From: Silanimonas sp021297925
GTDB taxonomy: Bacteria > Pseudomonadota > Gammaproteobacteria > Xanthomonadales > Xanthomonadaceae
DNA: 64,000 nt
Reading direction: 5' to 3'
Assembly (NCBI GenBank): GCA_027532825.1
Contig: JAPZTL010000010.1
Coordinates: forward strand, 110,525-174,524
Shown here: positions 7,214-16,632 of the stretch, in pieces
Layout of the letters: each line of letters begins with the position of its first letter
Position numbering within the stretch: the stretch's first letter is position 1
Program-made: the position numbers and the translations under genes
Notes under the pieces: model-generated
What the model was told of the DNA's origin: nothing
Seen by the model: the letters and a program-made list of their open reading frames with translations, nothing else
Databases searched by the model: none

Positions 7214-9618
7214 CAGGCGCGCCTGCTGGGGATGTGGACGGTGAAGGTGGTGCCGACGCCCAGCGTGCTCTCGACCTCGATGCGCCCGCCGTGCAGGTCG
7301 ACCGACTGCTTGACGATGGCGAGGCCGAGCCCGGTGCCGGCGATGTTGCCGACGTTGCTGGCGCGATGGAACGACTCGAACAGGCGCCGGATGTCGGAGT
7401 CCGGGATGCCGATGCCCCGGTCGATGACGTCGAAGCGCAGGCCCTCGCCGTCGGCCCGCACGTTGAAACGCACGTCGCCCCCTTCGGGCGAGTACTTCAC
7501 GGCATTGGAGAGCAGGTTGCCGAGCACGTGCCGCATGAGCTTGGCATCGAGCTGCCAGACTCCGTCGATGCCCTGCATGTCGAGCACGACGCGCGGCCGG
7601 CCATCGCCGCCCGGCCGTGACTGGGTGGCTTCGTTGCGGATGTGCGAACAGAGCGCGGCGAGGTCGGTCGGCGCGGGCGTGAAGCGCAGGCTCTGGGCGT
7701 CGCCGCGACCGATCAGGAGGATGTCGTCGAGCATGCGGGTCATGCGCGCGACCGAATCGCGGATCTGCTGGAAGATCTCGTCGCGCTCGTCGCGCGCCAG
7801 CCGCTCGCCGTAGGTGGCGACCAGGTCGACCGAGGAAAGGATGCCCGCGAGGGGCGTGCGGAACTCGTGCGAGGTGGTGGCCACGAAGCGCGACTTGAGC
7901 TGCCCGAACTCGCGCTCGCGCATCAGGGCATTGCGCAGCTCCTCTTCGGCGCGCCGGCGCTCGGTGATGTCGACGAAGGTCCAGAGGCTGGTGACGCCGC
8001 CGTGCTGGGCCGGCATGCGCGCCCCGTGCACCTGCACCCAGATCGGCGTGTCGTCGGCACGGCGCAGTTCGTGTTCGCCCGAGTAGGTGCCCTCGGCGTC
8101 CAGCGTCGCCATCACCCCGGGCAGAAGCGCGTCGAAGTCGGTCTCGCTGCGGAAGAGCATGCCCATCGGCTGGCCCTGCAAGGCCCCCGGCGCATAACCG
8201 AAGAGCGCCTCGAGCGTGCTGTTGGCCCACTGCAGGTGCCGCGAAGCGATCAGGGCGATGCCGATGACGGTGCTCTGCAGCATCACCTCCTGCTCGCTGG
8301 TCTTCGCCAGCAGCTTCTCCTCGAGCTCGCGGCGCTGGGTGACGTCGCTGAGGAAGGACAGGGTGGCGGCCTGGCCTTCCCACTCGAGGGCGACGGCCGA
8401 GAGCTCGAGCCAGACCACCCGGCCGTCGGCGGCGATGATGCGGAACGTGTAGTGCTGCTCGGCCGCCTCGCCGCGCAGTCGGCGCAGGTGGTTATCGACC
8501 ACCCGACCGACGTCATCGGGATGGATGAAGTTGGTGAACGGCACATCGCGAAGCTCCTCGAGCTTGCGCCCGAGGCTGCGCTCGAGGAAGGGGTTGGCGT
8601 AGACCACCTTGCCTCCCGCCGCGATGAGGATGCCTTCCGAGCCATTCTCGACGATGGAACGGTACTTGCTTTCCTGCTCGCGCAGCTGCCGCTCGGTGTC
8701 CTTGCGTGCGCCGATGTCGCGCAAGAGTGCACCGAATAGAGGGCCACGGGTGGTGTCGACGTGCCAGAGCGAGAGTTCGACCGGGAACTCGTGCCCGTCG
8801 CGGTGCAGCACGGAGAACTCGAGCGTGCGGCCCAGAACGTGCGCCTGGCGCGTGGCGAGGAAGCGGCGAATCCCGGCCTCGTGCGCCTCGCGGAACCGTT
8901 CGGGGATGATGTGCTCCGACAAGGTCTTGCCGAGGATCTCGTCCGCCGTCCAACCGAGGATGCGTTCGGCGCTGGCATTCCAGGCCGTGACCCGGCCCGT
9001 GGCGTCGATGGTCAGGATGGCGTCGAGCGAGGCCTCGAGCAGGTGCTCGAGCTGGCGGGCGTTGTCGGAGGCGCGCACCAGCGCGAGGCTGGCCTGCTCC
9101 TCGACGAGGGCGAAGGTGGTCACGAAAACGCAGAGCAGCAGGTAGACGCTCGCGAAACGCACGATCTCGAGCGCCGTCAGCAGGTGCGCGCTGACCAGCA
9201 TGGCGTAGAGGCCGAGGCAGGCCATCGCGAGCGCGGCGCGGCGCGGCCTGAGCAGGAAGACCATCTGCACCGGGAAGAGGTAGGCCCAGTTGTGGATGGA
9301 GTGGCCCTTCATCGCGCCGATGGCGATGGCGCCGAGCACCAGCAGGACGAACACCGCGCCGGCGACGTGCATGCCGAGCGGCTGGGGCAGCCGCCACACC
9401 AGCACGAACAGCAGGCCACTGATGCCGGCGGCGACGGCGGCGAGCTGCGACGGCACCCCGAAATCCATGGCCGCGTTCAAGGGCGAGAGCGCCAGCATGA
9501 TCACGGTGGTGAGGGCCAGCAGTCCCAGCGACGCGCGCCAGCGCAGGCGGTCACGGGCCTCGAAAAACGCCTTGCCACTGTCCAAGGGGATCCTCCCCGT
9601 CCGAAGGTGTCCGATCAC
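7213..9618 (-). CDS. Membrane sensor histidine kinase with three PAS domains
   Basis: About 801 residues. Five or six hydrophobic segments fill the first 180 residues. Three PAS domains follow: one with EASLDAILTIDATGRVTAWN, one with IVENGSEGILIA and one with LQSTVIGIALIASRHLQWAN. The HisKA H-box is SHEFRTPLAG (His about 584). The ATPase domain has GNLLSNAVKYSP, DRGIGIP and GTGLGLAIVKQ. It is translationally coupled to the REC-GGDEF-EAL regulator downstream, so the two form a two-component pair that probably tunes c-di-GMP. The most upstream start is GTG at 9618. A TTG at 9585 has a better ribosome-binding site (GGGGAGGAT about 5 bases upstream) and may be the real start, giving 790 residues. 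The kinase core closely resembles that of the convergent TPR-GAF kinase. Confidence 0.9.
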   Translation of the reverse strand: MIGHLRTGRIPLDSGKAFFEARDRLRWRASLGLLALTTVIMLALSPLNAAMDFGVPSQLAAVAAGISGLLFVLVWRLPQPLGMHVAGAVFVLLVLGAIAIGAMKGHSIHNWAYLFPVQMVFLLRPRRAALAMACLGLYAMLVSAHLLTALEIVRFASVYLLLCVFVTTFALVEEQASLALVRASDNARQLEHLLEASLDAILTIDATGRVTAWNASAERILGWTADEILGKTLSEHIIPERFREAHEAGIRRFLATRQAHVLGRTLEFSVLHRDGHEFPVELSLWHVDTTRGPLFGALLRDIGARKDTERQLREQESKYRSIVENGSEGILIAAGGKVVYANPFLERSLGRKLEELRDVPFTNFIHPDDVGRVVDNHLRRLRGEAAEQHYTFRIIAADGRVVWLELSAVALEWEGQAATLSFLSDVTQRRELEEKLLAKTSEQEVMLQSTVIGIALIASRHLQWANSTLEALFGYAPGALQGQPMGMLFRSETDFDALLPGVMATLDAEGTYSGEHELRRADDTPIWVQVHGARMPAQHGGVTSLWTFVDITERRRAEEELRNALMREREFGQLKSRFVATTSHEFRTPLAGILSSVDLVATYGERLARDERDEIFQQIRDSVARMTRMLDDILLIGRGDAQSLRFTPAPTDLAALCSHIRNEATQSRPGGDGRPRVVLDMQGIDGVWQLDAKLMRHVLGNLLSNAVKYSPEGGDVRFNVRADGEGLRFDVIDRGIGIPDSDIRRLFESFHRASNVGNIAGTGLGLAIVKQSVDLHGGRIEVESTLGVGTTFTVHIPSRRA

Positions 9619-9751
9619 GGCACAACCGCATCAGCCTATCGCAAGCACGAGGCCGCCTCGCGACCCCGTGGCGGCACGGCGGCGCGGGGCCGCTCGCCAG
9701 CATGCCTCGCGGCATCGCAGACTGTGCGGGGCCCACCACCCCCGGACGCCG

Positions 9752-11710
9752 ATGACCCCGCCTGACACCGATGCCCCGACGCCCCGGCCCGACGACTTCG
9801 TCGCCCGGGCCCATCGCGATCCTGGAGCTCTGGCCGCCGCCCGGCACCACCTTGAGACCGACCCGGCCGGCTGGTGGCGTGCGCTGGCGGCGCGCCTCGA
9901 TTGGTCGCGCTTCCCGACCGAGATGTCGGACGTCGACTTCGACCCCGGGCGCTTCCGCATCCGCTGGTATGCGGATGGCGAGCTGAACGTGGCCGCGAAC
10001 TGCCTCGATCGGCAGCTCGCCGCGAACGGCGACAAGACGGCGATTCTGTTCGAGCCGGACGACCCGGACGAGCCGCCGCAGCGCATCAGCTACCGCGAGC
10101 TGCACGCGCGCGTCTGCCGGCTCGCCAGCGCGCTCACGAACCTCGGCGTGCGACGCGGCGACCGCGTCACCATCTACCTGCCGATGATCCCGGAGGCGGC
10201 GGTGGCGATGCTCGCCTGCGCGCGCCTCGGCGCCGTGCACTCGGTGGTGTTCGGCGGCTTCGCGCCGCAGGCCGTGGCCGACCGCATCGCCGACTGCAGC
10301 AGCACGCTGGTGATCACCGCCGACGAGGCCCGCCGCGGCGGCAAGCGCATTCCGCTCAAGGCCACCATCGACGAAGCGTTGGCAATGCCCGGCACCACCT
10401 CGGTGGCGACCGTACTCGTGGTGCGCAACACCGGCGCGCCGGTGCCGATGCAGATGCCGCGCGACCGCTGGTATGACGCCATCGTCGACGACCAGCCCGA
10501 AACCCACATCGCCCCGGCCATGGGCGCGGAAGACCCGCTGTTCATCCTCTACACCTCGGGCTCGACCGGCAAACCGAAGGGGGTGCTGCACACCTCGGGC
10601 GGCTACCTCGCGTGGGCCAGCTGGACCTTCCATGCGGTCTTCGACCACCGCCCTGACGATGTGTTTTTCTGCACCGCCGACGTGGGATGGATCACTGGCC
10701 ACAGCTACATCGTCTACGGCCCGCTCTCGAATGGCGCCACCGCGGTGATGTTCGAAGGCGTGCCGACCTGGCCGGACAGCGGCCGCCTGTGGGACATCGT
10801 CGACCGCCACGGCGTCACCGTGCTCTACACCGCGCCCACCGCCATCCGGGCCCTCATGCGCGAGGGCGACGGGCCGGTGAAGCAGCGTTCGCGCAAGAGC
10901 TTGCGCCTGCTCGGCACGGTCGGCGAGCCGATCAACCCGGAAGCCTGGCGCTGGTACCACCGCGTCGTCGGCGAGGGCCGCTGCCCCATCGTCGACACCT
11001 GGTGGCAGACGGAAACCGGCGGCCACCTGCTCACGCCACTGCCCAGCGCGATGACGCCGAAGCCGGGCTCGGCCATGCAGCCCCTCCCCGGCATCCGCCC
11101 GGCGCTGGTGGATGCCGAAGGCCGCGTGCTGGAAGGTGCGGCGAGCGGCAACCTCGTGCTGCTCGGGTCCTGGCCGGGGCAGATGCGCACCGTGTTCGGC
11201 GACCACGCGCGCTTCATCGACACCTACTTCCGCGCCTACCCGGGCATGTACTTCACCGGCGATGGCGCGCGCCGCGACGAGGACGGCGACTACTGGATCA
11301 CCGGGCGCGTCGACGACGTCATCAACGTCTCGGGCCATCGCATCGGCACGGCGGAAGTGGAAAGCGCACTGGTGGCGCATCCCAAGGTGGCCGAGGCCGC
11401 GGTGGTCGGCTTCCCCCACGACCTCAAGGGCCAGGGCATCTACGCCTACGTGACCCCGAAGGCCGGCGTGGCGGCGGACGAGGCACTGCGAGCGGAATTG
11501 CGCCAGCAAGTGCGCCACGAGATCGGCGCCATCGCCCAGCCCGACCACATCCAGTTCGCACCGGGCCTGCCCAAGACCCGCAGCGGCAAGATCATGCGGC
11601 GCATCCTGCGCAAGATCGCCGAGAACGCCCCGGATCAACTGGGTGACACCAGCACGCTGGCCGACCCCGGCGTGGTGCAGCACCTTGTGGAGCATCGGCT
11701 GGTGCGGTGA
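9752..11710 (+). CDS. acs: Acetyl-CoA synthetase (AMP-forming)
   Basis: A 652-residue ANL-superfamily enzyme, the usual length for Acs. It converts acetate, ATP and CoA to acetyl-CoA through acetyl-AMP in the cytosol. Visible motifs are the P-loop-like A3 YTSGSTGKPKGVLH, A5 VDTWWQTETGG (the Trp pair restricts the pocket to acetate-sized acids), the YFTGD and GRVDDVINVSGHR motifs, and the C-terminal PKTRSGKIMRRILRKIA, whose Lys is the site acetylated by Pat-type enzymes. The start at 9752 gives the expected N-terminus. Transcription is divergent from the kinase-regulator operon with a 133-base gap. Some propionyl-CoA synthetases are similar, but the length and Trp pair favour acetate. Confidence 0.93.
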   Translation: MTPPDTDAPTPRPDDFVARAHRDPGALAAARHHLETDPAGWWRALAARLDWSRFPTEMSDVDFDPGRFRIRWYADGELNVAANCLDRQLAANGDKTAILFEPDDPDEPPQRISYRELHARVCRLASALTNLGVRRGDRVTIYLPMIPEAAVAMLACARLGAVHSVVFGGFAPQAVADRIADCSSTLVITADEARRGGKRIPLKATIDEALAMPGTTSVATVLVVRNTGAPVPMQMPRDRWYDAIVDDQPETHIAPAMGAEDPLFILYTSGSTGKPKGVLHTSGGYLAWASWTFHAVFDHRPDDVFFCTADVGWITGHSYIVYGPLSNGATAVMFEGVPTWPDSGRLWDIVDRHGVTVLYTAPTAIRALMREGDGPVKQRSRKSLRLLGTVGEPINPEAWRWYHRVVGEGRCPIVDTWWQTETGGHLLTPLPSAMTPKPGSAMQPLPGIRPALVDAEGRVLEGAASGNLVLLGSWPGQMRTVFGDHARFIDTYFRAYPGMYFTGDGARRDEDGDYWITGRVDDVINVSGHRIGTAEVESALVAHPKVAEAAVVGFPHDLKGQGIYAYVTPKAGVAADEALRAELRQQVRHEIGAIAQPDHIQFAPGLPKTRSGKIMRRILRKIAENAPDQLGDTSTLADPGVVQHLVEHRLVR

Positions 11711-11717
11711 CGACCGC

Positions 11718-12626
11718 CTATCCCATCGGATCGATCACGAACCCGCTACCGAGGCGCTCCCGCACCTCCGCCAGCCGGCGCCGGCTGATCGGGACCCGAT
11801 CGCCGTTGCGCAGTTCGCAGGCCCAGCCCTTGGCGCTCTTCGAGACCCGGCGAAGGTGGGCGAACGCGACCCAGTGCGAGCGGTGCACGCGCAGGCCCGC
11901 GTGCGCCAGCGTCGCTTCGACCTCGGCGAGGCTGCCCAGCACCGTCGCGCGGCCCAGCGCGGTGCGGACCTGCAGGTAGTGCAGATCGGCGTCGATACGA
12001 ACCAGATCGCGGCCGATGGCCACGGGAAGGCTTGAGAAGAACACCTCCCCCGCGGACGCGTCCGCCGCGGGAACCTCCGGCTCCGAGGGCGTCGGGCCGG
12101 GTTCGGCGGTGTCTCCGGCGGGGTCGGCATCGATCGGCGGCCCGGCGTCCACCGGGGCCGATGCCGGCGCGGGCGCCTCCGTCCCCACGAGCGCTGGCGC
12201 CAGCGGCACCAGGTTCAACAGGCACCAGGTGATGAGGTAGCTCGGGGCCAGCTGCAACCATTCGGCCAGAAGGGCAAGCACGCCCCCGGCAGCCTCCCAG
12301 CGGCCCAGCAGGCCGTCCGCCGCTCCATCGATCGGCACCGGGAACACACGCTCGAAGCCGAGGGCCAACGGCGCAAACGCGAGGCTGCCCAGCACCCCGC
12401 CCAGCAGCAGGCGCGGCCACGGGCCCCGGCGGTCCAGCCCGGAGAAGCGGGCGGTGGCGCGGGTGGCCAGCACGGCCAACATCAGGCCAAGGCCGATATG
12501 CACCGTCCAGACCGCCCACGCGGCCAACCACGGGAGGGCACGCGTGGGTTCCGGCTCCAGCTGCGTGAACAGCAGGGCAAGGGCGAGGACGACGAGGGGC
12601 CAGAGGCGGGCGTAACGGACGGCCAT
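11718..12626 (-). CDS. Membrane-bound LytTR-family transcriptional regulator
   Basis: A 302-residue protein. Residues 1-150 hold four hydrophobic segments (PLVVLALALLFTQ, LGLMLAVLATR, LLLGGVLGSLAFAPLAL and LITWCLLNLVPLAP). A Pro/Ala/Asp-rich linker runs from about 155 to 200, and a LytTR DNA-binding domain from about 205 to 300 includes DADLHYLQVRT, RVHRSHWVAF and NGDRVPISRRR. There is no receiver domain, so any signal is probably sensed by the membrane part. LytTR domains bind pairs of short direct repeats. One such repeat pair lies just upstream, in the gap shared with the divergent outer-membrane barrel gene. Its 3' end meets acs in a convergent gap of only 7 bases. Confidence 0.85.
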   Translation of the reverse strand: MAVRYARLWPLVVLALALLFTQLEPEPTRALPWLAAWAVWTVHIGLGLMLAVLATRATARFSGLDRRGPWPRLLLGGVLGSLAFAPLALGFERVFPVPIDGAADGLLGRWEAAGGVLALLAEWLQLAPSYLITWCLLNLVPLAPALVGTEAPAPASAPVDAGPPIDADPAGDTAEPGPTPSEPEVPAADASAGEVFFSSLPVAIGRDLVRIDADLHYLQVRTALGRATVLGSLAEVEATLAHAGLRVHRSHWVAFAHLRRVSKSAKGWACELRNGDRVPISRRRLAEVRERLGSGFVIDPMG

Positions 12627-12644
12627 GCGGCCAGTCTAGAGACT

Positions 12645-12675
12645 CCGCTCGTGCAGGGGACATGCCGCTCGTGCA
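12645..12675. promoter_or_regulatory. Direct-repeat operator candidate for the LytTR regulator
   Basis: The 11-mer CCGCTCGTGCA occurs twice, at 12645-12655 and 12665-12675, with a 20-base start-to-start distance, about two helical turns on the same face. It lies 19 bases upstream of the LytTR start and about 92 bases upstream of the divergent barrel gene. Paired direct repeats with this spacing are the binding pattern of LytTR proteins. The core resembles the AlgR box CCGTTCGTC at 7 of 9 positions. Confidence 0.6.
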
Positions 12676-12766
12676 AGCGGCGCCGCGGCACTGCCCCAAC
12701 GGTCGCGGGGTCGCGCCACTGTGCCGCCACCGCGCCACCCGACGCGGCCCCAAAAGGAGACCCGAC

Positions 12767-13426
12767 ATGCCCCGTTTCACCACCCGCCTTTCCCTCGCCC
12801 TCCTCCTCGCGATCGGTGCCGTGCCGGCCGCCCACGCCAGCGATGAAGGCCTTTACGCCACCGCCCTGGTCGGGCTGGCCAACCAGTCCGACCAGACGCT
12901 GACCTGGAGTGGCGTCGGCGCGCCGCCCACCGGCAACCAGTCACGCAACCTGGCCCTCGACAGCGGCCTGCTCGGCGGCGGCGCCCTCGGTTGGGCCTTC
13001 GGGAACGGCTGGCGGGTGGAGGGCGAGTTCGTCTACCAGAGTGTGGACGCCGGCAACCCCGGCTTCGCCCCGCCCGGCCCGCAGGGCGCCGGCGACAACT
13101 TCGCCTCCACCTCCTTCGGCCTCAACCTGCTCTACGACGTCGACCTGTTCGGGTCGGACAAGGCCAAGACGTATGTCGGCCTCGGCTATGCCCGGCTGAC
13201 CGAGGTCGACATGGACATCGGCGGCTCGTCCTACAGCGGCAGCGGCGACGGCTTCCAGGTGCTCTTCGGAGCGCGCTACGACCTCGGCGAGAACCTGTTC
13301 ATGGATGCCGGCGTGCGCTGGCTGGACGCCGGCAAGGTGAAGCTCGACGCGGAACGCGGCAGTGGCCGGATCGAAACCGACTACGCGCCCTGGGCCCTGA
13401 CCTTCGGGCTGGGCTGGCGCTTCTGA
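12767..13426 (+). CDS. Outer-membrane beta-barrel protein (OmpA-like/porin-family fold)
   Basis: A 219-residue protein with a clear Sec signal peptide (basic start, LSLALLLAIGAVPAAHAS). It is followed by alternating hydrophobic/polar strands such as LYATALVGLAN, LGWAFGNGWRVEGEFVYQS, FGLNLLYDVDLF, TYVGLGYARLTEVDMD and FQVLFGARYDL, and ends in WALTFGLGWRF. The terminal Phe is the usual signal for BAM-dependent insertion. The pattern fits an eight-stranded OMP_b-brl barrel of unknown ligand. The ATG at 12767 follows AAAAGGAGA at good spacing. It is divergent from the LytTR regulator and is the natural target for it, given the repeat pair between them. Confidence 0.85.
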   Translation: MPRFTTRLSLALLLAIGAVPAAHASDEGLYATALVGLANQSDQTLTWSGVGAPPTGNQSRNLALDSGLLGGGALGWAFGNGWRVEGEFVYQSVDAGNPGFAPPGPQGAGDNFASTSFGLNLLYDVDLFGSDKAKTYVGLGYARLTEVDMDIGGSSYSGSGDGFQVLFGARYDLGENLFMDAGVRWLDAGKVKLDAERGSGRIETDYAPWALTFGLGWRF

Positions 13427-13428
13427 CC

Positions 13429-13448
13429 GGCCTCGCCGCCGCGAGGCC
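13429..13448. terminator. Hairpin between convergent genes, terminator candidate
   Basis: A 7-bp stem, GGCCTCG at 13429-13435 with CGAGGCC at 13442-13448, closes a 6-base loop in the 25-base gap between the barrel gene and the convergent ABC ATPase gene. There is no T run on either strand, so its efficiency as a terminator is uncertain. Confidence 0.4.
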
Positions 13449-13451
13449 CGT

Positions 13452-14148
<697 letters not shown>

Positions 14149-14159
<11 letters not shown>

Positions 14160-15381
14160 GCATCGCCTCCACGGGGTCGAGTCGCGCCGCGCGTCGCGCC
14201 GGGGCCATGGCCGCGAGCATGCCCACCACCGTGGCCATCGCCGAGGCACCGACGAACAGCGTCGGCGTGACCACCAGCGAGAACGCACCACGGCCGGAGC
14301 GGGCGAGGCCCATCAGCTCCCACAGGCCGAGTAGCCCCGCGCCGATCAGGCAGCCGAAGGCCGCGCCGATGAGGCCGACCAGCGCGCCCTGCAGTAGGAA
14401 CACCCGCAGCACCTGGCCGCGCTGCGTGCCCATCGCGCGCAGGATGCCGATCTCGCGGCCGCGCTGCACCACGCTCACCGCCAACACGCTGGCGATGCCG
14501 AAGGCGGCGGAGAGCCCAACGAACACCTTGATCAGGTTGGTCGACATGCTCTGTGCCGACAGCGCGCCGAGGATGTTGCTGTTGAGCGTCATCCAGCTCT
14601 CGGCCTGGATGCCGAGGCGCGCGGCGATCCGCTGGGCCACGTCTTCGGCCTCGAAAATCTCGCGCACGCGGAGGTCGATGCTGGTGGCGCCACCCGGCAG
14701 GTCGAGCAGGCTCTGCGCCGGCTTCATCGCGAGATAGACGAAGCGGCCGTCGAGGTCGCGCACGCCGAGTTCGAACAGCGCGACGATGGTGAACACATCG
14801 CTGCGGCCATCGCCGGTATCGAGGCGGATGCGGTCGCCCAGCTGGGCCCCGAGGTCTTTCGCAAGCTCACGGCCGATCGCCACGTCGTTGCCGACGATGC
14901 GCCAGCGCCCTTCCTGCACGTTGTCGGGCACCGGCACGATGCGCACGTAGCGCTCCGGGTCGATGCCCATCAGCACCACGGCGCGGCTGGCCGCGCCGCG
15001 ACGCGCCAAGGCGGGGCCGGAGACCAGCGGCGAGATCGCCGTCACTTCGGGAAAGCCGGCCAGTGCGGTTTCGATGCGCTGCCACTGGTCGACCGAGCGC
15101 AGGCGTTGCGCGCGCTGGTCAACGCGGGAGAGCACCGCCGTCTCGCCGTCGATGCGCAGCGGCCGGGCCACCTCGTCCGGGGCGCTGATGCGGATGTGCG
15201 CCTGCGTGCCCAGCGTGCGATCGATGATCTGCTTCTGCAGGCCGCCGATCAGCGCCGTCAGGAAGACGATGACGGCCACGCCGACCGCGATGCCGGTGAT
15301 GATCAGCAGCGTCTGGGCGCGACCCTCGATCAGCAGGCGCGTGGCGAGCGTCCACTCGAACCAGAGCCTCGACATGCTCAT
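14149..15381 (-). CDS. ABC transporter permease, FtsX/MacB family
   Basis: A 410-residue protein with the FtsX layout. The N-terminal membrane segment lies at about 22-45 (TLLIITGIAVGVAVIVFLTAL) and is followed by a large periplasmic MacB-like domain (about 50-270). Three more membrane segments follow around FVGLSAAFGIASVLAVSV, VGLIGAAFGCLIGAGLL and LFVGASAMATVVGMLAAM, and the tail ends in RAARLDPVEAMRGG. Such permeases work by mechanotransmission, driving export from the periplasm rather than pumping through a membrane cavity. The ATG overlaps the adaptor stop as ATGA, and its 3' end overlaps the ATPase start, so the three genes are tightly coupled. Confidence 0.9.
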
Positions 15382-16571
15382 TCCACCGGCGCGATGCGCA
15401 CGCGGCGGCCCACGGCGGGGGCGCCCGCGACCGGCAGCACGGCCTCGCCTTCCGCCAACCCGTCCAGCACTTCGACGCGGTCGATGCCACGAAGGCCCAG
15501 CGTCACGGGGACGCGAACCACCCGGCCGTCGCGCACGACGAGGGCGCGGGGCGGTCCCGAGGCGTCGGTGGCGTCCACCGCGTCGATCGGCAGCACCAGC
15601 GCCAGCTCGCGCCGGCCCACCTCGATGTCGACGGAGGCCGTCATGTCCTGCCGCAGCGTGGCCGGTGGCCCGGGGACCTCGACGCGCACCTCGACGGTGC
15701 CCGTGCGCGGGTCCACCGCAGGCGCGATGAACGCCACGCGGCCGGGCAGGCGCTGGCCCGGGAAAGCGTCGGCGGACACCAGCGCCGCCTGCCCCTCGGC
15801 GAGGCGGTCGAGGTTGCGCTCGTCGACCTGCGCGACGACCAGCAGTTCGCCGTCGCGGGCGAGTTCGACGATCCCGCGGCCGGCCTGCACCACATCGCCG
15901 GGCTCGGCGAGCCGACGCAGCACCGTGCCAGCCACGCGCGTACGGATGACGGTCTGCGCCAGCGCCGCCTCGGCGGTGGCGACGCGATCGCGCAGCAGGC
16001 GTTCGGTGCTGCCGCCGGGGCCGGAGGCGCGCGCTTGCGCCTCTGCCGCCGCCAATGCGGCCTCGGCGACCCGCCGGGCCTGCTCGGCCTGCTCGGCGCG
16101 CTCCCGGGCGACGAGGCCCTTCCCGGCGAGTTCCGCAGTGCGGGCGGCATCGCGACGGGCCTGCTCGGCCGCCCCACGCGCCTGCACCAGCGTGGCGGCG
16201 TCCACCGGGCGCTCGCGTTCGAGCAACTGCGCCAGGGCGGCACGGGCTTCATCGAGCCTCGCCCGCTCGTCCTCGTCGGCGAGGCGGGCGACGACGTCGC
16301 CGGCGGCCAGTCGATCACCCTCGCGCACCGGGCGCTCGACGACAGTGCCGGTGATCTCGCTGCCAATGGTCACGCGCGAAGGTGTTTCGACCCGCCCGGT
16401 GGCCACGACGCTGGCGAGCAGCGGCCGCGCTTCGACGCGGTAGGCCTCGACGACGGGGCCGGAGATCCAGCCGGGCAGGCGGGTGGCCAGCACGAGCACG
16501 GTGAGCACGGCCGCGGCCCAGAGCCAAGGGCGACGCGGCAACCGCGAGGGCAGGAGGAAACGATCAGGCAT
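15378..16571 (-). CDS. Periplasmic adaptor (membrane-fusion) subunit of ABC exporter
   Basis: A 397-residue HlyD/MacA-type protein. An N-terminal membrane anchor (WLWAAAVLTVLVLATRL) is followed by a biotinyl-lipoyl half around SEITGTVVERPVREGDRLAAGDVVARL (read in parts), a long Ala/Arg/Glu-rich coiled-coil hairpin at about 100-210, the second lipoyl half at VIRTRVAGTVLRRLAEPGD, and beta-barrel and membrane-proximal domains to the end. It links the inner-membrane permease to an outer-membrane channel. It is the first gene of the operon. No outer-membrane factor is adjacent, so a shared channel such as the one at 55.2 kb would be needed. Confidence 0.88.
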   Translation of the reverse strand: MPDRFLLPSRLPRRPWLWAAAVLTVLVLATRLPGWISGPVVEAYRVEARPLLASVVATGRVETPSRVTIGSEITGTVVERPVREGDRLAAGDVVARLADEDERARLDEARAALAQLLERERPVDAATLVQARGAAEQARRDAARTAELAGKGLVARERAEQAEQARRVAEAALAAAEAQARASGPGGSTERLLRDRVATAEAALAQTVIRTRVAGTVLRRLAEPGDVVQAGRGIVELARDGELLVVAQVDERNLDRLAEGQAALVSADAFPGQRLPGRVAFIAPAVDPRTGTVEVRVEVPGPPATLRQDMTASVDIEVGRRELALVLPIDAVDATDASGPPRALVVRDGRVVRVPVTLGLRGIDRVEVLDGLAEGEAVLPVAGAPAVGRRVRIAPVE

Positions 16572-16632
16572 TGCGCGAGCCTAGCGCATGAACGGGCGAG
16601 CGCTGGCCCAACGGTGCGAGGGGCGACGACGC

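Noticed and set aside
9551..11695. Long antisense frame over acs
   Set aside because: No recognisable domain, and it overlaps a full-length acetyl-CoA synthetase with intact motifs.
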